Of a DNA stretch of 7,930 nt, positions 1 through 4,469 are shown piece after piece. The position numbers were made by a program, and so were the translations under genes. Positions within the stretch are counted from its first letter, which is position 1; every line of letters begins with the position of its first letter. The notes below the pieces were generated by a model. That model saw only the letters and a program-made list of their open reading frames with translations, searched no databases and was not told where the DNA came from. The stretch comes from Alphaproteobacteria bacterium (lineage in GTDB: Bacteria > Pseudomonadota > Alphaproteobacteria > UBA8366 > JADFVY01): assembly GCA_029881615.1 (NCBI GenBank), contig JAOUMF010000072.1, forward strand, positions 1-7,930. The letters run 5' to 3'.

Positions 1-543
1 CAAGCGGCCGCGGGGGTGTCTTTCGAAGTCGCGGCGCTGTTCCAGGGCCTCCATCTGGCGGATGAACAGGGCCATCAGCCGCGCCGCCTGGCGCATATAG
101 GTGGCGCGGGCGTTCACATGGCGGGCGCCATCCATCGCCCGGCCGGTGAAATCGATCGCCGCCCCGTGGGCACAGACCATCTGGGCCGCCAGCATGCCCT
201 CGATGCCGTCGCGCGGGGCGATCGCGCGCAGCGCCGCCAGCGTGCCCGCCATCGCCCGGGCCTGTTCCTCGCCATCCCGGCAAGGCCCGCTTCCGCCGCC
301 GCTGTCTTTGCCCGCGCCGTCCCGGGCCGTCGCCGGCGCGTTGCCCAGCCCGCAGCCGCGCGCCGCATCCAGCAACAGCCGCAACGCCAGGTCCGGGTCG
401 TCCGTGCCGGTGGCCGGCCCCAGAACCGCCATCGGATAGACCCCGCGCAACGCCGCCGCCCAGTCGCCCCCCGGAGCGCAAACCGCGCCGTTTCCCGATG
501 CCGCCGCCGCCCCTTCCACCGTCGCCAAACCCCGCCCCGCCAT
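1..543 (-). CDS. Unnamed alphaproteobacterial protein, LexA-controlled; C-terminal end lies beyond the left edge
   Basis: A frame read leftward from ATG at 543-541 stays open for 181 codons to the window edge, so the stop is outside. Start choice: GGAGG at 558-554 lies 10 nt before the ATG, and a TATAAT promoter lies further upstream. Residues 1-30 and 64-95 are Ala/Gly-rich and probably disordered. Residues 32-62 look helical (WAAALRGVYPMAVLGP, then DLALRLLLDAA). Residues 103-171 form the best-conserved-looking part (ALRAIAPRDGIEGMLAAQM, then AHGAAIDFTGRAM, and RQAARLMALFIRQMEAL). From memory, this pattern matches a family of hypothetical proteins common in alphaproteobacteria, often near phage or SOS genes, whose members end in a QHV.V..GGQA-type tail; here that tail would lie off-window. 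No signal peptide, membrane segment or catalytic motif is visible. Function unknown. GC-rich overlapping open frames on both strands are shadows: only this one has a ribosome site, a promoter and sensible protein composition. Confidence 0.72.
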   Translation of the reverse strand, partial: MAGRGLATVEGAAAASGNGAVCAPGGDWAAALRGVYPMAVLGPATGTDDPDLALRLLLDAARGCGLGNAPATARDGAGKDSGGGSGPCRDGEEQARAMAGTLAALRAIAPRDGIEGMLAAQMVCAHGAAIDFTGRAMDGARHVNARATYMRQAARLMALFIRQMEALEQRRDFERHPRGRL

Positions 544-595
544 ATCCCCGCCCCCTCCATGCCAGAGACCCGCAACACGCGAGTCTGAAGCCGGG

Positions 596-624
596 ATTAT
601 AGCATATGTTCGATGTTTGTTCTA
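596..624 (-). promoter_or_regulatory. Sigma70 promoter with extended -10 for the leftward gene
   Basis: Read on the minus strand, TGCTATAAT occupies 604-596: a perfect TATAAT (601-596) with the TG extension. At 17-bp spacing the -35 hexamer is TAGAAC (624-619), a weak match to TTGACA, which an extended -10 commonly offsets. Transcription would begin near 589, leaving a leader of about 46 nt before the ATG at 543. Confidence 0.65.
608..622 (-). promoter_or_regulatory. LexA (SOS) box, GTTC-N7-GTTC
   Basis: The plus strand reads GTTC at 608-611, seven bases, then GTTC at 619-622 (minus strand GAACAAACATCGAAC). This is exactly the direct-repeat operator established for LexA in alphaproteobacteria. 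It covers the region from the -35 to within a few bases of the extended -10 of the leftward promoter, where bound LexA would block RNA polymerase. The rightward remnant starting at 724 has no comparable promoter over the box, so the leftward gene is the likely target. Binding is inferred from the site, not shown. Confidence 0.7.
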
Positions 625-723
625 TTTGGGGGGCGGTGGGTGCCCGCGCGCCAGTCAAGGTTCCCGCCGCCGCCGCGATGGGCTATGCTCCGACAGGTTG
701 ATCCGGACAGGGAGATTTCCCGC

Positions 724-1018
724 ATGAACAAGGACGAGAGTCTCGCGCTTCTCGCGCGGGGCCGGGACGCGTGGAACGCGACGCTCTGGATTTCGGCGCG
801 CAAGGCGCTGCTCTTCTTCGGGCTGGGATTCCAGCGACAAGCTCACCCAGCATTACGCTTGCCTTTATGTTGTCATACCGTCCGGACAGCTTCCCTCGGG
901 CATTCACCTCAACGTTCCCGACAGCGTGATTATCCTCGGCATCGCCCAGCACGTCATATCCGCCGTGCTGTTCTTCCTCCTCTTCCTGGCCGTCCGCAAC
1001 CATTTCCGGATCAAGTGA
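724..1018 (+). pseudogene. Remnant of a pentapeptide-repeat protein with C-terminal membrane helix
   Basis: An ATG at 724 follows AGGGAG (709-714) at 9 nt. Residues 1-18 (MNKDESLALLARGRDAWN) match from memory the conserved start of alphaproteobacterial pentapeptide-repeat proteins. Within one or two codons the text switches to LWISARKALLFFG, which resembles the C-terminal part of the same family, so the whole repeat region appears deleted near 780. A shift then occurs at GGG (820-822): removing one G gives GWDSDKLTQHYACLYVV, then NVPDSVIILGIAQHV, and a hydrophobic helix ending in FLAVRNHFRIK and TGA at 1016-1018. Without the correction the frame degenerates into Arg/Pro/His-rich sequence and reads on to 1200, across the next gene's start. 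The intact protein would normally be several hundred residues; under 100 codons remain. A tiny functional peptide from the first frame is possible but unlikely. Confidence 0.72.
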
Positions 1019-1047
1019 GGCGATGGCGTGGTTTTTTCTCCATTCAC

Positions 1048-1104
1048 TTAACTTTAATCTCGTTGCGCACAATATATAGCCTGTACGCTTGCGCGATTGC
1101 ACAA
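1048..1104 (+). promoter_or_regulatory. Candidate promoter and repeated operator-like motif upstream of the Fic module
   Basis: TTAACT (1048-1053), a 17-bp gap and AATATA (1071-1076; TATATA at 1073-1078) form the best sigma70-like pair before the antitoxin gene. TTGCGCACAA at 1063-1072 abuts the -10 and is echoed as TTGCGC (1089-1094) and TTGCACAA (1097-1104), the spacing expected of a binding site for the module's own regulator. The rest of 1019-1148 shows no gene. Confidence 0.35.
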
Positions 1105-1148
1105 AGGGTGATTCAATCCGGAGATTCGCGGAAGGCAGGAGATGAATT

Positions 1149-1325
1149 ATGGGCAAGGATCTGGAAAAACTCATCGAGGCCGCAAGGCGCGTGGAGATGA
1201 CCGCCGCGCAGAGCGAGGGGCAGCGGCGCAGCTTCGCCTATGGCAATGCCGGCCTGGAGAACGACCGGATCACGCGTGAGATGGTCGACGCACAGGCGGA
1301 GAAGCTTAAGGCGAAACATGGCTGA
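1149..1325 (+). CDS. Small Fic antitoxin (VbhA/YhfG-like), 58 aa
   Basis: The ATG at 1149 has AGGAG (1137-1141) at 7 nt. The 58-residue product is helical and charged, and sits directly upstream of fic with an 8-bp overlap: the genetic arrangement of class I Fic modules, where a separate small protein inhibits the toxin. In that class an inhibitory helix with [S/T]xxxE[G/N] places Glu against the second arginine of the Fic motif and blocks ATP positioning. Here the best alignment to VbhA is Asn33-AGL-Glu37-Asn38 followed by a helix (DRITREMVDAQAEKL), so Glu and Asn are present but the leading Ser/Thr is Asn. The preceding RRSFAYGN is a signature I recall from the many alphaproteobacterial partners of this Fic type. 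Such antitoxins often also repress their own operon. Identity rests on context and helix pattern more than on an exact motif. Confidence 0.72.
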   Translation: MGKDLEKLIEAARRVEMTAAQSEGQRRSFAYGNAGLENDRITREMVDAQAEKLKAKHG

Positions 1326-1992
1326 CGAAGGCGACGGGCGCCGGCATAGTAAACCGCTGTCCGCCGACCTCGTTACCGATCCGCTTGAAAAGGCGGAACG
1401 CGAATCCGCCAACGCGCTACGGCAGTTCGACCGTGGCATTGAAATCATTAAACAACATGTCGAGGACGGGCGGCCTTTTAAATTGCGGCCATCCCTTGTC
1501 TTGGCCCTGCAGCGCGAGGCGCTGGATGGGTTGAGCATATATGCCGGAAACTACCGGCCCGCGGGCATCGCTATCGAGGGCAGTAAACACGAACCCGTGG
1601 GCGCGCATCTGGTTTCCGAGAAACTGGAGGAAATGTGCGATTACGTTAACGACCATTGGGACGAGTCGACGGCGCTGCACCTGGCATCCTACCTGATGTG
1701 GCGCTTGAACTGGATTCACCCGTTTGCGGACGGCAATGGCCGCACGTCGCGCATCCTGTCCTATGTCGTGCTGTGTATTCGTCTGGGTTATCTGCTGCCC
1801 GGCATGAAGACCATTCCCGATCAGATCGCGGAAAACCGGCGTCCGTATTTTGAAGCGCTCGACGCCGCCGATACCGCAGATCGTTCGGGAAAGTTGGACG
1901 TGACCGCCATGGAGCGTTTGCTTGGGGACTTACTCGCCACTCAACTATATTCCGTGGCGAAACTTGCGGGCATCAAAGACCTGAAGGGCTGA
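1318..1992 (+). CDS. fic: Fic-domain adenylyltransferase toxin, 224 aa
   Basis: Fic enzymes usually transfer AMP from ATP to a hydroxyl side chain of a target protein in the cytoplasm; bacterial class I toxins often target DNA gyrase and topoisomerase IV. The signature HPFADGNGRTSR is complete at residues 134-145: catalytic His134, Asp138 for metal, the GNG anion hole, and Arg142/Arg145 for phosphates. Upstream lie the usual YAGNYRP segment (75-81), which precedes the flap that docks the target, and KHEPVGAHLV (90-99). Downstream, IPDQIAENRRPYFEAL (166-181) is the conserved helix after the active site. No internal [S/T]xxxE[G/N] stands out, consistent with inhibition by the separate small protein. 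The start at 1318 was chosen because it overlaps the antitoxin stop (coupled translation) and no good ribosome site precedes earlier codons. Length suits a stand-alone Fic domain. The target here is unknown. Confidence 0.93.
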   Translation: MADEGDGRRHSKPLSADLVTDPLEKAERESANALRQFDRGIEIIKQHVEDGRPFKLRPSLVLALQREALDGLSIYAGNYRPAGIAIEGSKHEPVGAHLVSEKLEEMCDYVNDHWDESTALHLASYLMWRLNWIHPFADGNGRTSRILSYVVLCIRLGYLLPGMKTIPDQIAENRRPYFEALDAADTADRSGKLDVTAMERLLGDLLATQLYSVAKLAGIKDLKG

Positions 1993-2040
1993 ATATATAG
2001 TCCGGTGGCACTGCCGGCTGCGTGTTCCCACCGCACCCCG

Positions 2041-2124
2041 TTCACGACCCCCACACACACCAACGGCACAAATATCCCCGCGCCTGGGAAAACCAGCTAC
2101 ACTTGCTTCCGATCGGCCGGACCC
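2041..2124 (+). repeat. Duplicated leader element, copy 1
   Basis: Positions 2061-2124 match 2647-2710 at 60 of 64 bases, without gaps; similarity extends to 2041 with one 3-base gap through a CA-rich stretch. Differences fall at offsets 25, 35, 55 and 61. Both copies contain GGGAAAACC, TACACT (2098-2103; a possible -10) and TTGCTTCCGATC, and both end 35-75 bp before the start of a small rightward gene. The rest of the gap from 1993 holds no gene, only weak CCGG/CCGG and CGGTGG/CCACCG complementarities that could end fic transcription. Confidence 0.8.
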
Positions 2125-2151
2125 GTGGCGTTCCCACCTTCCTTCATGGTA

Positions 2152-2174
2152 GGCATGCTTCGATTTGGCATGCC
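2152..2174 (+). other. Hairpin in the cupin gene leader
   Basis: GGCATGC (2152-2158) and GCATGCC (2168-2174) form a perfect 7-bp stem with a 9-base loop. It ends 7 bases before the AAGGGG ribosome site (2182-2187). Each arm also contains the palindrome GCATGC, so the pair could equally be two operator half-sites 15-16 bp apart. Confidence 0.45.
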
Positions 2175-2196
2175 GAACCAGAAGGGGTCAGTCGCA

Positions 2197-2586
2197 ATGA
2201 AGTGCCTGCGCATCTATGCCTCGCCGGATGGCGAATCGCATTTCGACGAAGTCGAATTGCCGACAACGAAGGAATCGGTACACCCCGATGCCGTGCCGTT
2301 TGATGTTTCGGCCAGATATCAGGCGTCCCATGTCCACCTTACCCGCATCCCGGCGGGCATGCGCGAGGTTGCTTGGCATACGGTCCCAAATCCGGTGCTT
2401 ACGGTCAGGCTGGATGGTTCGGTTGAATACGAGACGAGCGACGGAGAGGTGCGCCAGGTTCAGGCGGGTAGCTTCGTGCTGGTGGAGGACACACACGGCA
2501 AGGGTCATCTGTCACGCCATTCCGCCGACGCGCAAACTGTCATCTGGATATCACTGCCGAACGGCTTCGACTTGCCGGACGCATAA
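2197..2586 (+). CDS. Small cupin-domain protein, 129 aa
   Basis: The start at 2197 has AAGGGG (2182-2187) at 9 nt; in-frame ATGs further upstream lie in the leader hairpin and lack a ribosome site. The product begins MKCLRIYASPDGESHFDEVE, an opening I recall from a family of short single-domain cupins of unknown substrate. The cupin core runs from about residue 45 to 120: WHTVPNPVLTVRLDG (60-74) covers the first conserved half, with His61 the only possible metal ligand there. DGEVRQVQAGSFVLVEDTHGKGHLSRH (82-108) covers the second half, with the turn Gly91, then His100, His104 and His108. The classical HxH...E set of motif 1 is missing, so it may bind a ligand without iron chemistry. No signal peptide. 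It shares a duplicated leader with the next gene and may share its regulation. The fold is fairly sure; the function is unknown. Confidence 0.75.
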   Translation: MKCLRIYASPDGESHFDEVELPTTKESVHPDAVPFDVSARYQASHVHLTRIPAGMREVAWHTVPNPVLTVRLDGSVEYETSDGEVRQVQAGSFVLVEDTHGKGHLSRHSADAQTVIWISLPNGFDLPDA

Positions 2587-2629
2587 TCCTTTTGGGGACA
2601 TTTTCGGCGCCACTACTGAAAGTCTGCAT

Positions 2630-2710
2630 TTCACCACCACACACCCCAACGGCACAAATATCCCCGCGCCCGGGAAAACCCGCTACACTTGCTTCCGATC
2701 CGCCGGGCCC
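2630..2710 (+). repeat. Duplicated leader element, copy 2
   Basis: This is the partner of the element at 2041-2124; 2647-2710 is the 60/64-identical core. It carries TACACT at 2684-2689 and ends 35 bp before the ATG at 2746. It runs into CCGCCGGGCCCGGCGG (2700-2715), a perfect GC palindrome not preserved in copy 1. A small stem around the AAAA tract exists in both copies with different bases: CTGG/CCAG in copy 1, CGGG/CCCG here. Confidence 0.8.
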
Positions 2711-2745
2711 GGCGGGGTTTGCCGGATGGAAAGGGAATGAGGCTC

Positions 2746-2997
2746 ATGGAAAGACTGAAAAGCATCGTCGATGACGCGATGGGGGAACTGGAAGCCAGCC
2801 TGCCCGCCGATCAGGTCGGCAAGGTCGCCAGGGTGATCGAGGCGGCGGTGATCCGCGGCATGCTGGAAGGGCAGCACCGGGCCGTCGATGCCTGCCGGGA
2901 AATCGGCGCGGAGGAACAGGATATCGCCCACAAGGTGGCCACCGCGATCCGCGAGAAGAACGACGTTCTGATCGTCAATCTCACCAGTCTGCGCTGA
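2746..2997 (+). CDS. Small helical protein of unknown function, 83 aa
   Basis: Two in-frame ATGs are possible. The one at 2746 is preferred because AAGGGA (2731-2736) lies 9 nt before it, whereas that same sequence touches the ATG at 2737. The 83-residue product is charged and predicted helical throughout: MERLKSIVDDAMGEL, then PADQVGKVARVIEAAVIRGMLEGQHRAVDAC (20-50), a polar turn, and AHKVATAIREKNDVLIVNLTSLR at the end. Hydrophobic residues recur in a coiled-coil-like or helical-bundle pattern. There is no signal peptide, membrane segment, zinc motif or DNA-binding motif that I recognise. It stands alone between its duplicated leader and the next operon's promoter. Length and composition would suit a small dimeric regulator or adaptor, but nothing shows that. 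Function unknown. Confidence 0.65.
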   Translation: MERLKSIVDDAMGELEASLPADQVGKVARVIEAAVIRGMLEGQHRAVDACREIGAEEQDIAHKVATAIREKNDVLIVNLTSLR

Positions 2998-3025
2998 CGC
3001 CGCGCCCGCACAGGGGCGAAAAAAC

Positions 3026-3041
3026 GGCGGAAAACGCCTTT
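3026..3041 (+). terminator. Weak hairpin with short T run after the 83-aa gene
   Basis: GGCG (3026-3029), loop GAAAA and CGCC (3035-3038) are followed by TTT, 29 bases after the stop codon. The stem is short and the T run only three bases, so termination here is tentative. Confidence 0.3.
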
Positions 3042-3110
3042 GCATGGGATTGATCCACGCCTTGCCGGGCGAATGCCGCCGCCGGGCCGGGGCTGGCCCC
3101 TCATGGCATC

Positions 3111-3139
3111 TTTACATCCCCCTCGCGCGCCAATAGCAT
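3111..3139 (+). promoter_or_regulatory. Candidate promoter for the DUF6166/hydroxylase operon
   Basis: TTTACA (3111-3116) and TAGCAT (3134-3139) are separated by 17 bp, giving a reasonable sigma70-like promoter with a leader of about 35 nt to the ATG at 3181. The AT-rich ATAGCATATATCC stands out from GC-rich surroundings. The remaining gap from 2998 holds no gene. Confidence 0.4.
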
Positions 3140-3180
3140 ATATCCGCAATGGCCCGGGCGAACCGGGCGGGAGGGTCTGG

Positions 3181-3477
3181 ATGAAGAGATATGCCGGGGC
3201 GCGGACCATCGACGGGATCGCGGTAACCGTGGACGGCGCACCGCTGGACGAGCGGTACGACCTGAAGCGCTATATCAACAGCTGGTTCGAATGGGGCTAT
3301 CCGGGCGATGCGCCGCGCCAGTTGGCGCTGGCCCTGCTGGCCGACCATCTGGGCGACGATTCGCGGGCGCTGGCGCTGGCCGATCCCTTCATGGAGGCGG
3401 TGGTCGCGGCGCTCGACAATGAGTGGGAGCTGACCGGCGACGAGATCGACCGGGCGCTGGAAGATTTGCCGGTTTAG
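3181..3477 (+). CDS. DUF6166-domain protein, 98 aa
   Basis: The start at 3181 is set by GGAGG (3170-3174) at 6 nt; the open frame reaches back to 3040 but that part is Pro/Arg-rich leader. The protein is one DUF6166 domain: KRYAGARTIDGIAVTVDGAPLDERYDL (2-28) resembles the domain's YxGxR...V.VDG.PLD start; FEWGYPGDAPRQLALALLADHLGDD (36-60) is its hallmark, with FEWGY.G...QLALA.L.DH.GD; and ELTGDEIDRAL (83-93) closes it. The domain is widespread but its role is not known; it usually occurs as a stand-alone small cytoplasmic protein, as here. It is first in an operon, with only 26 bp to the membrane hydroxylase, so it may act with that enzyme or simply share its promoter. No catalytic residues can be named. 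Confidence 0.85.
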   Translation: MKRYAGARTIDGIAVTVDGAPLDERYDLKRYINSWFEWGYPGDAPRQLALALLADHLGDDSRALALADPFMEAVVAALDNEWELTGDEIDRALEDLPV

Positions 3478-3503
3478 CCGGGATTCAGGGAGGAACAAGA
3501 ACA

Positions 3504-4274
3504 ATGATGAGCGAAAGACAGGCCGCGTTCCGGCGGGAATACCGGTCGCGCATCGCGGGCTGGTACAATGGCTATGTCCATATCCTGGTGATCTATGCGA
3601 TCGGGGCGATGGCCTTCTATATCTACGCCAGCCATATCGCGGACGTGGCCTGGTGGGAATGGCAGATCGTGCCGGCGGTGTTCCTGGCCTGCAATATCTT
3701 CGAATGGTTCCTGCATAAATATGTCATGCACCGGCCGATCAATGTGCGCGGGCTGAAGGCGATCTACGAGCGCCACACGCTGAACCATCACCAGTTCTTC
3801 ACCGATGGCGAGATGCGCTTTCGCGATCAGCGGGACTGGCGCGTCACGGTGTTTCCGCCCTATGCGCTGGTGGTCTTCACCCTGATGTCGATTCCGCCGG
3901 CCGCCGTGCTGCATTACGTGATTTCGCCCAATGTGGGCTGGCTGTTCATCTCGACCACGACGGCGATGTATCTGATCTACGAGTTCATGCATTTCTGCTG
4001 TCATGTGGACGAGAACGCCTTCGTGCGCTGGTGCCCCTTCGTCAATACGCTGCGGCGGCACCATACCGCGCACCATAATTCGCGGCTGATGATGGAGCGG
4101 AACATGAATCTGACCTTCCCCATCGCCGACTGGATCTTCGGCACGTCCGACCTGGATCGCGGGCTGCTGGGGCATCTGTTCAACGGCTATGGCACGGCAC
4201 ATCTGCGCGGCGACCTGCGGGCGATCCCGATCGGTCCCGACGAAGCCGCCGCCCAGCCGATCGCGGCGGAATAA
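3504..4274 (+). CDS. Fatty acid hydroxylase / sterol desaturase superfamily membrane protein, 256 aa
   Basis: Members are integral membrane di-iron enzymes that use O2 to hydroxylate or desaturate lipids, with iron held by eight or more histidines on the cytoplasmic face. The full cluster is present: HKYVMH (71-76), HTLNHH (91-96), HFCCH (163-167) and HHTAHH (186-191). Hydrophobic segments at about 24-44, 54-70, 117-137 and 143-163 fit four membrane crossings between the first two and last two histidine boxes. Start: GGAGG (3489-3493) lies 10 nt before the ATG at 3504; the ATG at 3507 is equally readable but farther. It is flanked tightly by the DUF6166 gene and a small membrane protein. The substrate is not evident; hopanoid, fatty-acyl or carotenoid-like lipids are all possible. 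The variable C-terminal tail (242-256) is Ala/Pro-rich and probably disordered. Confidence 0.9.
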   Translation: MMSERQAAFRREYRSRIAGWYNGYVHILVIYAIGAMAFYIYASHIADVAWWEWQIVPAVFLACNIFEWFLHKYVMHRPINVRGLKAIYERHTLNHHQFFTDGEMRFRDQRDWRVTVFPPYALVVFTLMSIPPAAVLHYVISPNVGWLFISTTTAMYLIYEFMHFCCHVDENAFVRWCPFVNTLRRHHTAHHNSRLMMERNMNLTFPIADWIFGTSDLDRGLLGHLFNGYGTAHLRGDLRAIPIGPDEAAAQPIAAE

Positions 4275-4288
4275 GGGGAGAGCGCGCC

Positions 4289-4462
4289 ATGCCATCGAAT
4301 ATCAAGGCCGGCGTTTCGCTGATGGTCGCCATCGTCGGCGCGGTGGCCTTCTGGCTGGAACGAGGGGCGGGGCGGGACGATGTGGCCTGGGTCGCCGGCG
4401 CGCTGGCCGCCTTCATGATCCTCGCCATGTGGATATTCCCCGAGGCCAGGCGGAAAGACTAA
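4289..4462 (+). CDS. Small two-helix membrane protein, 57 aa
   Basis: The ATG at 4289 follows GGGGAG (4275-4280) at 8 nt and lies 14 bp after the hydroxylase stop, so it is the last gene of that operon. The product has a short polar start (MPSNIK), a hydrophobic helix at about 7-23 (AGVSLMVAIVGAVAFWL), a charged loop ERGAGRDDV (24-32), a second helix at about 33-50 ending in MWIF, and a basic/acidic tail (PEARRKD). Both termini would lie on the same side of the membrane, most likely cytoplasmic given the basic tail. Such small proteins often accompany membrane enzymes as stabilising or regulatory partners; the hydroxylase is the obvious candidate. I do not recognise a family. The TAA is 7 bp from the stop of the opposing gene. 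Confidence 0.7.
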   Translation: MPSNIKAGVSLMVAIVGAVAFWLERGAGRDDVAWVAGALAAFMILAMWIFPEARRKD

Positions 4463-4469
4463 CCGCGGC

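Noticed and set aside
16..588. Open frame on the plus strand and a second minus-strand frame (578-114) across the first 600 bases
   Set aside because: Both give Arg/Pro/Ala/Trp-skewed proteins typical of shadow frames in GC-rich DNA. The frame from 543 has the ribosome site, promoter and normal composition.
613..1200. Single 195-codon rightward frame taken as one gene
   Set aside because: Only codons from 724 to about 820 look protein-like. The rest is Arg/Pro-rich, overlaps the antitoxin start, and the neighbouring frame carries the recognisable membrane segment, so it is a frameshifted remnant.
1240..1317. Longer fic start at 1240
   Set aside because: It would overlap most of the antitoxin gene with Arg-rich sequence and no ribosome site. 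The ATG at 1318 overlaps the antitoxin stop by 8 bp, as usual for such pairs.
2700..2715. GC palindrome CCGCCGGGCCCGGCGG as a terminator or operator
   Set aside because: No T run follows, it lies upstream of a gene start, and such palindromes arise readily in DNA this GC-rich; copy 1 of the repeat does not preserve it.
3474..4295. 273-codon frame antisense to the hydroxylase
   Set aside because: Its His/Arg/Gln-rich text mirrors the histidine boxes and codon bias of the real gene; no start signals or family features.
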